Below are positions 35,672 through 45,355 of a DNA stretch of 64,000 nt, in pieces (the first letter of the stretch is position 1; the number at the start of each line of letters is the position of its first letter). The translations under genes and the position numbers were made by a program. The notes below the pieces were generated by a model. That model was not told the DNA's origin. It was given only the letters and a program-made list of their open reading frames with translations, and ran no database searches. The DNA comes from CADEFX01 sp963806735. GTDB lineage: Bacteria > Pseudomonadota > Alphaproteobacteria > Rhizobiales > Hyphomicrobiaceae. The stretch lies in assembly GCA_963806735.1 (NCBI GenBank), contig CAWEBE010000059.1, positions 115,388-179,387 on the forward strand, read 5' to 3'.

Positions 35672-36646
35672 TCACACCTTGCCGATCTGGCGCACGGCAT
35701 CTTCCACGCGCTTGCCGTCGGCATCCCAGAAGGCCTTGAACTCGTCCTGATCGAGGTAGGCGACCTCCTGGCCGATGTTCTTCATAGCCTGCACGAACTT
35801 CTCGTCCGCCGCCGCCTTCTTGGACGCCTCGCGCAACTTGACCACGATCGGCTCCGGTGTTCCCTTGGGAGCGAACAGTCCTACCCACAGGTAGAACTCG
35901 ATGTCATAGCCAAGCTCCTTCATGGTCGGCACGTCGGGATGCGCCGGCGAGCGCTGTGCGCCGAAGGAGGCGAGCGCGCGCGCCTTGCCGGCCTTTATCT
36001 GGCCGCTGGCCGCCGCAATCGAGGAAACGAGCACTTGAGAATTGTTGCCGATCAGCGCAGTGAGCGCGGGGCCGCCGCCGTTGGTGGGCAGGTGCTTCAT
36101 CTGCAGGCCCGCCGTCTTCAGGAACAGCGCGGTCGGCAGATGCAGCGCACCGTGCAGGCCAGAGGAGCTGAAGATCAGCTCGTTGGGCTTCTTCTTCACG
36201 TCTTCGACGAACTCCTTGAGCGTCTTGTAGGGCTGTTGGTCGTTGACGATGAGCACCATCGGATCGGCAATGAAGCGGGCGATGGGGATAAAATCGTCGC
36301 GCGTGAACTTGACGGGGCGGTCGTAGAGCTTATCGACCTCGGCAAAGCCGGAGATGGATACGATGTGAACGAGGAGCGTGTAGCCGTCGGGCCTGGCGCT
36401 GGCGGCAAACTGCGCACCCACCTGGCCGGCCGCGCCGGCCTTGGTCTCGATCACCACCGGCTGCTTGAGCAGCGGCTCCAGGACGGCAGCCAGTGGCCGC
36501 GCCACTACGTCGGCGGCGCCGCCCGGAGGGAAGGGATTGATGAAGGTGATGGGCCGGGAGGGATATAACTCTTGCACTACGCCTGAGTTGGTGGCGATTG
36601 CGGCCGCAGTTGCGGCGGAGCCGGCGAGAAAGGTGCGCCTGTGCAT
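35672..36646 (-). CDS. tctC: Bug/TctC family periplasmic solute-binding protein (system 1)
   Basis: A 324-residue binding protein starting MHRRTFLAGSAATAAAIATN, a twin-arginine-like export signal. The family segments are YPSRPITFINPFPPGGAADV and VVIETKAGAAGQVGAQFAAS near residue 80, and GLFAPKGTPEPIVVKLREAS near 250. The ribosome site GGGAGGAA is ideal. Bug proteins capture carboxylates for the TctAB channel; the ligand cannot be told from sequence. Confidence 0.9.
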   Translation of the reverse strand: MHRRTFLAGSAATAAAIATNSGVVQELYPSRPITFINPFPPGGAADVVARPLAAVLEPLLKQPVVIETKAGAAGQVGAQFAASARPDGYTLLVHIVSISGFAEVDKLYDRPVKFTRDDFIPIARFIADPMVLIVNDQQPYKTLKEFVEDVKKKPNELIFSSSGLHGALHLPTALFLKTAGLQMKHLPTNGGGPALTALIGNNSQVLVSSIAAASGQIKAGKARALASFGAQRSPAHPDVPTMKELGYDIEFYLWVGLFAPKGTPEPIVVKLREASKKAAADEKFVQAMKNIGQEVAYLDQDEFKAFWDADGKRVEDAVRQIGKV

Positions 36647-37221
36647 CGCATTCCTCCCTTGGTGAGGTCGATGAGTTTTGGCACCGACGCATTGTTTGGA
36701 ACGAGAAGACGCAGCCGATGCGGGGAGCATCCTAAAGTCCGCTTGAATGGTAGCCATGGAGCTTGCACCGAGCAACGTCGAATGGCTCTCCCCGTTGTTG
36801 ACGGCATCTTAGCGGAGGGCCTGTGTAAGCTTCCGCTGGCGACACGAGCTTCCCGTGCCCGATGGAGACGTCGGCTTGTTAGGGTAGATCAACCACGCCC
36901 AGGACCGGTGAACTTTGACCGTGAACGGCCATGTTGCTCTCAGTTGCTGGAGCGTCACAAGAGCCCACTGAGGCGGCCATCGCGCTCTATCGGGCCGCGA
37001 TCTCTCAGTAATTGTCGGAGGAAGACAATCTTCAGTATGGCATCACCAATGTCGTCAATTTGGTCAATGTTGAGTTCGACAAGTTTGGAAACGTCAAGTG
37101 ACACTCTGCTCTAACGATGGGCTGCCGATCGCCAGATATGCTCCGCTCGGCAGCGCCTTGCACGGCTGGTAGAGCTCGAGGAAGAGAATTGCCTTTGGGA
37201 GCCGGAAGCCAGTCTGCCTTA
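36647..37221. other. intergenic region between the tct and opp operons
   Basis: 575 bases with no clear gene. The stretch around 36970-37100 is markedly richer in A/T than its surroundings. It contains one possible 49-codon minus-strand frame (36955-37104), listed separately. Promoters for tctC should lie near 36660-36750. Confidence 0.35.
36955..37104 (-). CDS. possible 49-aa protein
   Basis: A GTG-started frame reading VSLDVSKLVELNIDQIDDIG and then DAILKIVFLRQLLRDRGP, a regular helical pattern. Its base composition is lower in GC than the neighbouring genes. No family is recognised and the ribosome site is weak, so it may be a fragment of a foreign gene. Confidence 0.25.
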   Translation of the reverse strand: MSLDVSKLVELNIDQIDDIGDAILKIVFLRQLLRDRGPIERDGRLSGLL

Positions 37222-38228
37222 TCACCCTGACACTGACAGCGGCGCATGATCGCCGCCGAAAGGGCGGCGCAGACAAGCCACGTGATGACCGGGAGTCACC
37301 TCGAGCAGTTGCGGGTCCGTCACCCTGCAGTCCGGCAAGGCATACGGGCAGCGGGTGTGAAAGCGGCAGCCGGAGGGCGGGTTGATCGGGCTTGGAACGT
37401 CGCCCTGAAGGATGGGCCGCCTACGCTTGAGACCGGGCTCGGGCACCGGAGCGGCGGCCAACAGCGCTTCAGTATAGGGGTGTAACGGTTTTTCGAACAG
37501 GTCGGCATTGTCGGCAAGCTCGACGATGCGGCCGAGGTACATGACCGCGACCCGATGACCGATGTGCTCGACCACCGCAAGATCGTGCGACACGAACAGG
37601 TAGGCGAGCTGAAACTCCTCCTGCAGGTCGATCAGCAGGTTGAGGACTTGCGCCTGTACTGAGACGTCGAGAGCCGAGACGGGCTCGTCAGCCACGATCA
37701 GGCGCGGATTGACGGCGAGCGCACGGGCGATGCCGAGACGCTGGCGCTGGCCGCCGGAAAACTCATGCGGGTATTTGGGCATCGAGTCCGGGCGCAGTCC
37801 GACGCGCGCGAAGAGCTGGGCGACCCGCTGCTCCAGCTCTGTGCCGACGGCTACGCCGAAATTGGTGAGCGGCTCGCTGACAATAGCGCTGGCCGACAGG
37901 CGAGGATTGAGCGAGGAATAGGGATCCTGGAATATGATCTGCATCTCGCGGCGCTGTGCGCGCAACGAATCCTGGTCCAGCCTCGTGATGTCCACGCCGT
38001 TGAGCTCGATCGTCCCGGCGGTCGGCTCCTCCAAGCGCGTGATGCTCCTAGCCACGGTCGACTTGCCGCAGCCTGACTCGCCGACCAGACACAGCGTCTC
38101 ACCGCGGCCGATCTCGAACGTGACACCATCGACAGCGAGGACATGCGCGGCGACACGCGACAACAGGCCGCGATAGACAGGGAAGTGCTTCTTCAGGTCC
38201 TTGACCCTTAGAACGGTGTCCCCAGATC

Positions 38229-38232
<4 letters not shown>
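37222..38232 (-). CDS. oligopeptide/dipeptide ABC transporter ATP-binding protein (OppF/DppF type)
   Basis: A 336-residue ATPase starting MRSGDTVLRVKDLKKHFPVY. Walker A is GESGCGKST, the signature FSGGQRQRLGIARAL and Walker B LIVADEPVSALD. The C-terminal oligopeptide-type extension has a Cys cluster, SGCRFHTRCPYALPDC, typical of Opp/Dpp ATPases. The ATG overlaps the stop of the other ATPase (ATGA), implying translational coupling. It is the last gene of the six-gene operon. Confidence 0.9.
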
Positions 38233-39323
<1,091 letters not shown>

Positions 39324-39330
39324 GCGAACC

Positions 39331-40206
39331 TCACATGCGTCGAGCAATGCGCGGATCCAGCGTATCGCGCAGCCCGTCACCCACCAGGTTGACCGCCAGC
39401 ACCGTGATAGCGAGCATGATGCCGGGGAAGAAGATGATCCAGGGTGCGATCTGGAAGAACGTGCGGCCCAGGGAGATCACATTACCCCAGCTTGGAATCT
39501 CGGGTGGAGTGCCGGCGCCGAGGAAGGATAGGCCGGCTTCGGTCAGGATCGCTGACGCGCAGACATAGGTTGCCTGGACGACCAGAGGTGCCACCGTGTT
39601 CGGCAGGATATGCCGCACCATGATCTTGGTGTTACGCGTCCCGCTGGCGATCGCCGCCTCGATATAGGGGCGGGCGCGCACTGACAGGACAACGCTACGC
39701 ACCAGGCGCACGACCCTTGGAATCTCAGGTATTGATATTGCGATGATCACGATCATGAGGCTCGCCTTCATCAACGTAATGAGGGCGATCGCAAGCAAGA
39801 TGGCCGGAATCGCCATCATGCCGTCCATGATTCGCATGACGATCGCGTCCACTCGCCGGTAGTAGCCACACACGACTCCCAACACCAGTCCAACCACCGT
39901 CGCCAGCACGGCAACGCTAAAGCCCACGACGAGCGAAATGCGGGTGCCGTAGATGACGCGGCTGTACACGTCGCGGCCGAACTGGTCGGTGCCGAACCAG
40001 AATTCCTCAGAGGGTCGCTTCAATCGGTTGATCGGCTCGAACTGGAGAGGATCACCGGCGAGCCAGGGCGCCAGAATGGCGACGCCAAGGAGTGCCAGCA
40101 GGATCAGAGTGCCGCCGATGATCGTCTTGTTGCGTCGCGCCCAGATGAACGAGCGGTCCGAGGAGGGCCGGGCTGTTGCGGTGGTGCCAATGGTGACTGT
40201 GGCCAT
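39331..40206 (-). CDS. oligopeptide/dipeptide ABC transporter permease (DppC type)
   Basis: A 291-residue permease with an N-terminal cytoplasmic stretch and six helices. GTDQFGRDVYSRVIYGTRIS near residue 72 is the hallmark of OppC/DppC proteins, and the EAA-like loop is PYIEAAIASGTRNTKIMVRH. It ends GLRDTLDPRIARRM, a typical C-terminus. It lies 9 bases after the DppB-type permease. Confidence 0.9.
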   Translation of the reverse strand: MATVTIGTTATARPSSDRSFIWARRNKTIIGGTLILLALLGVAILAPWLAGDPLQFEPINRLKRPSEEFWFGTDQFGRDVYSRVIYGTRISLVVGFSVAVLATVVGLVLGVVCGYYRRVDAIVMRIMDGMMAIPAILLAIALITLMKASLMIVIIAISIPEIPRVVRLVRSVVLSVRARPYIEAAIASGTRNTKIMVRHILPNTVAPLVVQATYVCASAILTEAGLSFLGAGTPPEIPSWGNVISLGRTFFQIAPWIIFFPGIMLAITVLAVNLVGDGLRDTLDPRIARRM

Positions 40207-40215
40207 CTGTCCCCA

Positions 40216-41157
40216 CTACTGCCGGATGCGTGGGTCGAAGAAGGTGTAGCTGATATCGACCGCCAGGTTCACTAGTACCTTGGCGCCGGCAAAGAGGATG
40301 ATCAGGCCCTGAATGATCGGATAGTCCCGCTTAAGGATCGCATCCACGGTCAGGCGGCCGAGGCCTGGGATATTGAAGACGGTTTCGGTGATGACCACAC
40401 CGGAGATGAGCAGCGCAAAGCCGATGCCGATGACCGTTACGATCGGTACCGCGGCGTTCTTCAGCGCGTGGCGCAGCAGCACCCACGGCGTGGCGACGCC
40501 CTTGGCATGTGCAGTCCGGATGTAGTCCTCTGAAAGCACTTCAAGCATGCTGGCGCGCGTTATTCGTGCGATTAGAGCCATATAGGCCATGCCGAGCGCA
40601 AATGCCGGCAGCGCGATCGAACGCAGCGTTCCTTCCAACCCTTGCGCGAGCGGACGATAGCCTTGAACGGGAAGCCAGCGCAGCTGAATGGCAAAGACAT
40701 AGATGAGCAGGTAGCCGACGAGGAACACCGGGACGGCAAAACCGAGGACAGAAAAGCCCATGACGATCCGGTCGATGTTCGAGTCCGCCTTCCAGGCAGC
40801 GACGACACCCATCGGAATTGCGAATGCAACAGCGACCACGAGAGTTGCAATGGCGAGCACGATCGACGGCTCGAGCCGCTGCCGCACCAGCGTCGTTACC
40901 GGCATATTGGAGAAGATCGACGTGCCGAGGTCGCCATGGAGGAGGTTCCAGACATAGACACCAAACTGCTCCCATACCGGGCGATCAAGACCGAGCTTGC
41001 GGCGGATACCTTCGATTTCCGCTGGCGACGCATCGTCGCCGGCTATGACGGCAGCCGGATCGCCGGGCGTGAGGTGAAGGAGGAAGAATACGAAGAGCGC
41101 CACGACGACCATTACAGGGATTGTCGCAAAGAGACGGCGCAGGATGTAGGCGGTCAT
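40216..41157 (-). CDS. oligopeptide/dipeptide ABC transporter permease (DppB type)
   Basis: A 313-residue permease starting MTAYILRRLFATIPVMVVVA, the standard OppB/DppB N-terminus. The periplasmic loop holds HLTPGDPAAVIAGDDASPAE, and the coupling loop is SEDYIRTAHAKGVATPWVLL. It pairs with the DppC-type permease. The start at 41157 matches the family; the longer frame to 41217 is not needed. Confidence 0.9.
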   Translation of the reverse strand: MTAYILRRLFATIPVMVVVALFVFFLLHLTPGDPAAVIAGDDASPAEIEGIRRKLGLDRPVWEQFGVYVWNLLHGDLGTSIFSNMPVTTLVRQRLEPSIVLAIATLVVAVAFAIPMGVVAAWKADSNIDRIVMGFSVLGFAVPVFLVGYLLIYVFAIQLRWLPVQGYRPLAQGLEGTLRSIALPAFALGMAYMALIARITRASMLEVLSEDYIRTAHAKGVATPWVLLRHALKNAAVPIVTVIGIGFALLISGVVITETVFNIPGLGRLTVDAILKRDYPIIQGLIILFAGAKVLVNLAVDISYTFFDPRIRQ

Positions 41158-41275
41158 GCCAGGGCTCCTGCCGGGTGGGGAGCTATGGTACCTGTCCTCT
41201 CCCCGCACCCGCGCCACAAGCGCACAAGCCGGCTACGCCGGGCGCGGAGAGGGAGAAGATGCCAACCGGGGATCG

Positions 41276-42871
41276 TCACTTCTTCTCGATGTTCCACATG
41301 GGCGGCACCGACGGGACCGGCAGCACTCCGGACAGGCGGTCGGACCGGTACGCAACCGGATTGCGCCATTGCGCAAACGAGATATAGGGCACTTGCTCAT
41401 AGGCGCGCCGGGACAGCTCGACGGCAAGCTTCTTGCGCGTCGGCAGATCGGAGGCGAAGGCCCACGCTATGCGCAACTCCTCGAACTTGGCATCGCACGG
41501 CCAGCCGAACCAAGCTTTGTCGCATCCCATGCCGATCGAGGTGTGCGTGATCGGGTTCGACGAGGTCAGCACGGTGGTGCCGGTAATGAAAATATTCCAG
41601 CCACCTTGGGCCGGCGGCTCCTTCTTGGCGCGGCGGGACACGACCGTGCCCCAATCCATGGCTTGGACATCGAGATTGAGAAAGCCGGCTTTGCGTAACT
41701 GCTGGACCATCACCAGAATGGCGGGGTTGATGTATTGATGGTCCGTCGCATGCAAAATGGTGATCGGCTCACCATTGTATCCGGCCTCTTTGAACAATGC
41801 TTCGGCCTTCTTGTAGTCCTTGGGCCCCTTGTAGATTTCACTGCCCGCATCCGTCTCCATCTCCACGTCGCAACCGAAATAGGAGAAGCACAGCTTCTGC
41901 AGGTTCTTGTCGGCCGCGATGGTGTTCAGGTAATCGGCATTGTTGATGATGTAGAACATGGCCTGCCGCGCCTTTACGTTGTTGAAAGGCGGATGCAGGT
42001 GGTTGAGCTGAAGAATTCCCATGGTGCCCATGGCGGGATGGATGTCGAGCTTGATGCCGGGGGTCGTTTCGAGAATCGGCAGGAAATCCGGTTGCGGATT
42101 CTCGAGATAATCGATCTCACCTGCGACCAGCGCGGCCTGGGCCGTCTGCGGATCGGAGAGCCAAATAAACTCGACGCGATCGACCTTCACGACTTTGCCG
42201 CCGGCGTGGCCTGACGCCGGCTCCTTGCGCGGCACGTAGCCCTTGAATTTCTCGTAGACGGTCTTGCTACCCGGAACCCATTCCTCGCGCTTGAACGAGA
42301 ACGGCCCGGAGCCCACCACATCCTGGACCTGTTGGAAGGGATCGACCATCGCCTCCTTCTCGCGCATGACGAATGGAATGCTGGTTCCAGTCTTGGCGAG
42401 CGTGTCGATCAAAAGCCCGTACGGCTCCTTGAGCGTCCACACAAAGGTCTTGTCGTCCTTGGCGACAAGAGATTCCGTGTAGCCGAAAAGCTGCTTGCCG
42501 GCGCCATCGCGTTTGCCCCAGCGGTTCATCGAGGCAACCACGTCCTTGCTCGTCACCGGCGAGCCATCGTGGAAGCTCAGCCCATCACGCAGGCTGAACT
42601 CGTAGACCTTGCGGTCCTCGCTGACGGTCCACTTGTCGACCATCTGAGGTTGGGGCTTGAGATCCGCATCACTCGAGAAGAGCGTATCGTAGATCATCAT
42701 CCCGTGGATGCCGGCGATCGTCTGCGTCGTCCAGAATGGATCGAGCGTGCGCACGTCGGCGTGCATGGTCACGCGCAGCACTTTTGGCTCTTGCGCCAGC
42801 GACGGCGTGGCCGCCAGCAATAGCGCCAAGGCTGCAAACCAATACCTCGATACTGCGTCCGCAGCGTGCAT
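41276..42871 (-). CDS. ABC transporter substrate-binding protein, family 5 (SBP_bac_5)
   Basis: A 531-residue periplasmic protein with a Sec signal (FAALALLLAATPSLA, cleavage about residue 27) and the family-5 opening VLRVTMHADVRTLDPFWTTQ. Later segments such as YEFSLRDGLSFHDGSPVTSK are standard for peptide/nickel/opine binding proteins. The start has GGAGGGA at 42875-42881. Placed directly after an M81-family gene, it may bind a peptide-like or amino-acid-derived compound that the M81 enzyme acts on (inference). Confidence 0.92.
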   Translation of the reverse strand: MHAADAVSRYWFAALALLLAATPSLAQEPKVLRVTMHADVRTLDPFWTTQTIAGIHGMMIYDTLFSSDADLKPQPQMVDKWTVSEDRKVYEFSLRDGLSFHDGSPVTSKDVVASMNRWGKRDGAGKQLFGYTESLVAKDDKTFVWTLKEPYGLLIDTLAKTGTSIPFVMREKEAMVDPFQQVQDVVGSGPFSFKREEWVPGSKTVYEKFKGYVPRKEPASGHAGGKVVKVDRVEFIWLSDPQTAQAALVAGEIDYLENPQPDFLPILETTPGIKLDIHPAMGTMGILQLNHLHPPFNNVKARQAMFYIINNADYLNTIAADKNLQKLCFSYFGCDVEMETDAGSEIYKGPKDYKKAEALFKEAGYNGEPITILHATDHQYINPAILVMVQQLRKAGFLNLDVQAMDWGTVVSRRAKKEPPAQGGWNIFITGTTVLTSSNPITHTSIGMGCDKAWFGWPCDAKFEELRIAWAFASDLPTRKKLAVELSRRAYEQVPYISFAQWRNPVAYRSDRLSGVLPVPSVPPMWNIEKK

Positions 42872-42895
42872 GGATCCCTCCTTGTTGTTCAGGCG

Positions 42896-44371
42896 CTAGA
42901 AGATCAGCCCTGGTTGCGTTTCCTCATCGAGTGGCCAGATCGGACGGATGACCTTGGTGTATTCGATCTGGCGATAATCCCGGCTCAAGGGCCCATCGCT
43001 GTCGACGTAGATCACGTGTTTGGCGATCGGGCCGAAAGCCGCCATGAAGTGATTGGTAGATTTTACGACCAGAATGCTCTTGGCCCGCGGATCAATGCCG
43101 AGATTGGTGAAGAGCTGGAGGCCGAGCGCCTGCGTCCGCTTGGTGATGAGCACGACATCAACCGCGCCGACGCGCACGGCGGCACAATCACCGAGGGGCA
43201 CCTGGGTCGGACCGAAATCCTGCCAGGCATCGGTGGCCAGCCCGATGACCACGACCGTAGCATCGACGGGAAGGCCGGAGCGCGGCCCGGTCTTGCCACC
43301 AAAGCGAAGCGGAAACCGCGCACCGAGCCCGGCATCGAAACACAGCCTGACCGCTATTGGGTCCCAGATGGGACCGATCGCAGCGTTGGTCGCCTGCCGT
43401 TCGATCAGCTCGCGCAGGATTGTCGTGTTGTCCGACGGCGCTCCACCACCGGCGTTGTCGGGGGGTTCGGCCAGAACGATCGGTCCTTGGTTCATTGTCA
43501 TCGCGGTACGCACCGCGCTGCCGACGTCGAGATACTCCGGCTGCGTCTTGCCTCGCATGCTGACAAACTCCGCGCCCAGCTGGGTGGCAAGCGCGTTAGC
43601 CCTAGCTTTGTCGCCATCAGTGATCACAAGAACGCGGCCCGAGAGCTCCGGCACGTCCCCATACGGAAAGCAGTGGGCAATGGAGATCGACAGCACGCCG
43701 TCGTGCCCCTCCATTGCCTTGACCCGGTCGACGAACCCCCGCATCAGCGGCAGCGTGGTGGGATAACTAGAGATCTGGCGGCAATCATAAAGCGACATGA
43801 CCGGCTTGATCTCGTGCCGGATGGCTCGCAGCACAAGGTCGAGCACCTCCTCGGCCCGGTCGACGACATCGGTGTGAGGAAATTCCTTGTAGGTGATAAT
43901 GATGTCGGCGATCCGCACGCGCTTCAGCGTCAGATGGCAGTGCGGATCGAGCTCGACGCCGATGACACAATCGGGTCCGACAATGCCGCGCGTGCGCTCG
44001 ATGATGTCGCCCTCCACGTCATCGTAGCCATACGCCACCATGGCCCCGTGGAGGCCGAGCAGCACCCCGTCGAGCGGCACTGCTGCTTCGATCTGCGCCA
44101 GGATCTCGTCGCGCATGAACTCGTAATCCCGGCGATTGGTTGTTCCCGCCGGACTTGCTGCAAAGCAGCTTCCCTCGACCACCGTGAAACCGTCGGCCGC
44201 GGCACGCCGGCGCGCCACGAAAAGTGGTGCTGTGCACATGCGGGGAGCATCCTCGGGGTGCTCGCCCGGTCGCAGAAACACGGTCTCGCGATATGATGCA
44301 AGGCTAGTCGGCAGGGGTGAAAAGGTATTGGTTTCGGTCGCCAGCGTCGCGGCAAACAAACGCATTACCAT
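42896..44371 (-). CDS. M81 family metallopeptidase (MlrC-like)
   Basis: A 491-residue protein starting MVMRLFAATLATETNTFSPL, the DUF1485/M81 N-terminus with the TETNTF motif. Likely metal ligands lie in LLGLHGAMVAYGYDDVEGDI and VELDPHCHLTLKRVRIADII. MlrC was first described in microcystin breakdown, but the family is widespread next to peptide importers and most members have unknown substrates. It is the first gene of the operon that continues into the binding protein and Opp components. Length matches the family. Confidence 0.88.
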   Translation of the reverse strand: MVMRLFAATLATETNTFSPLPTSLASYRETVFLRPGEHPEDAPRMCTAPLFVARRRAAADGFTVVEGSCFAASPAGTTNRRDYEFMRDEILAQIEAAVPLDGVLLGLHGAMVAYGYDDVEGDIIERTRGIVGPDCVIGVELDPHCHLTLKRVRIADIIITYKEFPHTDVVDRAEEVLDLVLRAIRHEIKPVMSLYDCRQISSYPTTLPLMRGFVDRVKAMEGHDGVLSISIAHCFPYGDVPELSGRVLVITDGDKARANALATQLGAEFVSMRGKTQPEYLDVGSAVRTAMTMNQGPIVLAEPPDNAGGGAPSDNTTILRELIERQATNAAIGPIWDPIAVRLCFDAGLGARFPLRFGGKTGPRSGLPVDATVVVIGLATDAWQDFGPTQVPLGDCAAVRVGAVDVVLITKRTQALGLQLFTNLGIDPRAKSILVVKSTNHFMAAFGPIAKHVIYVDSDGPLSRDYRQIEYTKVIRPIWPLDEETQPGLIF

Positions 44372-44814
44372 TCCCCGGGATTACGCAAATCCTTTTGCAG
44401 ATCGCCCGCGACCTAGATAATGGCAGCTTCACAAGTTTAGCGCCAGCCAGGACTTTGGGCTACCTCGACGATGATAGCGTGTTTATGCCCGAATTCTTCG
44501 CAATGAAGGGCGACGCTTGGCGCGTGCGCGATAGGTGCCACGGAATACGCCAGGATCTCCGGCATGTTGTCATTCAGAAGGATTGCAGTCGGGTGAGTGG
44601 CATCTTTGCACGTTATGGCTTGGTGTGATCTTACTTCCGTAACGGGAAGAAATTGTGGAATGTCCGATAACGGGCTTGGAAAGCCAACGTCGAGCAGCTG
44701 GTGCACCTCGGAGATGGGCGAGTGCGGATGCTCGAGCTTCTGCTAAGTGCTGCGTTCCAAGTGGTCAGCGTTACGCAAATTCATCGACAAACAAAATCGC
44801 GGGGGGGAGTGCAC
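44372..44814. other. intergenic region upstream of the M81 gene
   Basis: 443 bases without a recognised gene. An 89-codon minus-strand frame (44437-44706) is open but matches nothing I can name and lacks a ribosome site. A run of seven G followed by GAG at 44801-44809 is the ribosome site of the broken gene at 44815. Confidence 0.35.
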
Positions 44815-44888
44815 ATGCAAGGTCCACGCGTAGCCATCCTCGGAGTCTGGCTTGAGAGTAATCGGCAAGCGCCCGTTGCCGAGGAGAT

Positions 44889-44978
44889 CTTGGTGTCCGG
44901 GATCACCATATCGTCCTTGCCGAACGAGATCCCGGCCTTGAACGCGTGATAGAAGCCGAGCCCCATGATGCGGTCGCA
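44889..44978 (-). pseudogene. rpoC: rpoC (RNA polymerase beta' subunit) internal fragment
   Basis: The minus strand reads CDRIMGLGFYHAFKAGISFG then KDDMVIPDTK, a highly conserved internal segment of the RNA polymerase beta' subunit. Only 30 codons are present, flanked by M81-derived sequence. It is out of any gene context and cannot be expressed as RpoC. Confidence 0.75.
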
Positions 44979-45008
44979 TCGGCCAAGTCGGGCGACATCA
45001 CCGGCGGT
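44979..45008 (+). pseudogene. possible second rpoC fragment, opposite orientation
   Basis: Immediately next to the first fragment, on the plus strand, ten codons read SAKSGDITGG. DITGG followed by LPRV is a conserved RpoC motif further along the protein, but only DITGG is present here. With ten residues the match is suggestive only. Confidence 0.35.
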
Positions 45009-45169
45009 ATGATTTCACCAACTATTACCATCTTGTGGACACAGCCATCCTCGAGGCCGCGCGCGCGGCAAATCCGTTGATCATGGGCGAGGCGGCCGCC
45101 TTCGTTAAAACGATGGATGCCACCGGCCCTTGGCCTCCTGCGGCGATTCTGCTTGCGGGCAGCAGATGA

Positions 45170-45244
45170 TTCGCGGGGGATGCGATCTTCGAGCCGGAAC
45201 TCGTAGAACAGGCGGCCCTGATCGCCCTGCTGCCGCCCCATCAT
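45170..45244 (-). mobile_element. 5' remnant of an IS1182-type transposase
   Basis: The minus strand reads MMGRQQGDQGRLFYEFRLED then RIPRES. This is the N-terminal signature of IS1182-family transposases (MMGxxxxxQxxLFYEFxLExxxP). It ends at the M81 remnant after about 25 codons. It may mark the element that brought the fragments of this mosaic together. Confidence 0.6.
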
Positions 45245-45355
45245 CGCCCGCCCCCGCTGCTGATCAGCAATCAGCCACGGGAATCACGCTTCGCAACGTC
45301 TCTCAACCCTTTTTCGACAGCATCGACCCAACTCGGACGTTGCGGCCATCACTGG

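Larger units (their letters stand above)
44815..45169 (+). pseudogene. second M81 (MlrC-like) gene, interrupted by rpoC fragments and truncated
   Basis: An M81 start (MQGPRVAILGVWLESNRQAP) with a strong ribosome site is readable for about 24 codons. It is cut at about 44888 by foreign sequence, and then M81-like reading resumes at about 45005-45169 in YDFTNYYHLVDTAILEAARA and FVKTMDATGPWPPAAILLAG, ending at a TGA. The rest of the gene (over 350 codons) is absent. The LESNRQAP form differs from the intact M81 gene at 42896, so this is not a simple recent duplicate. Confidence 0.65.

Noticed and set aside
35628..35888. Longer N-terminus for tctB
   Set aside because: The extension overlaps tctC and is not hydrophobic or conserved-looking; GTG at 35627 has its own ribosome site.
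44437..44706. 89-codon minus-strand frame as a class II aldolase or LacI fragment
   Set aside because: The resemblance of THPTAILLNDNMPEILAYS to either family did not hold over the whole segment.
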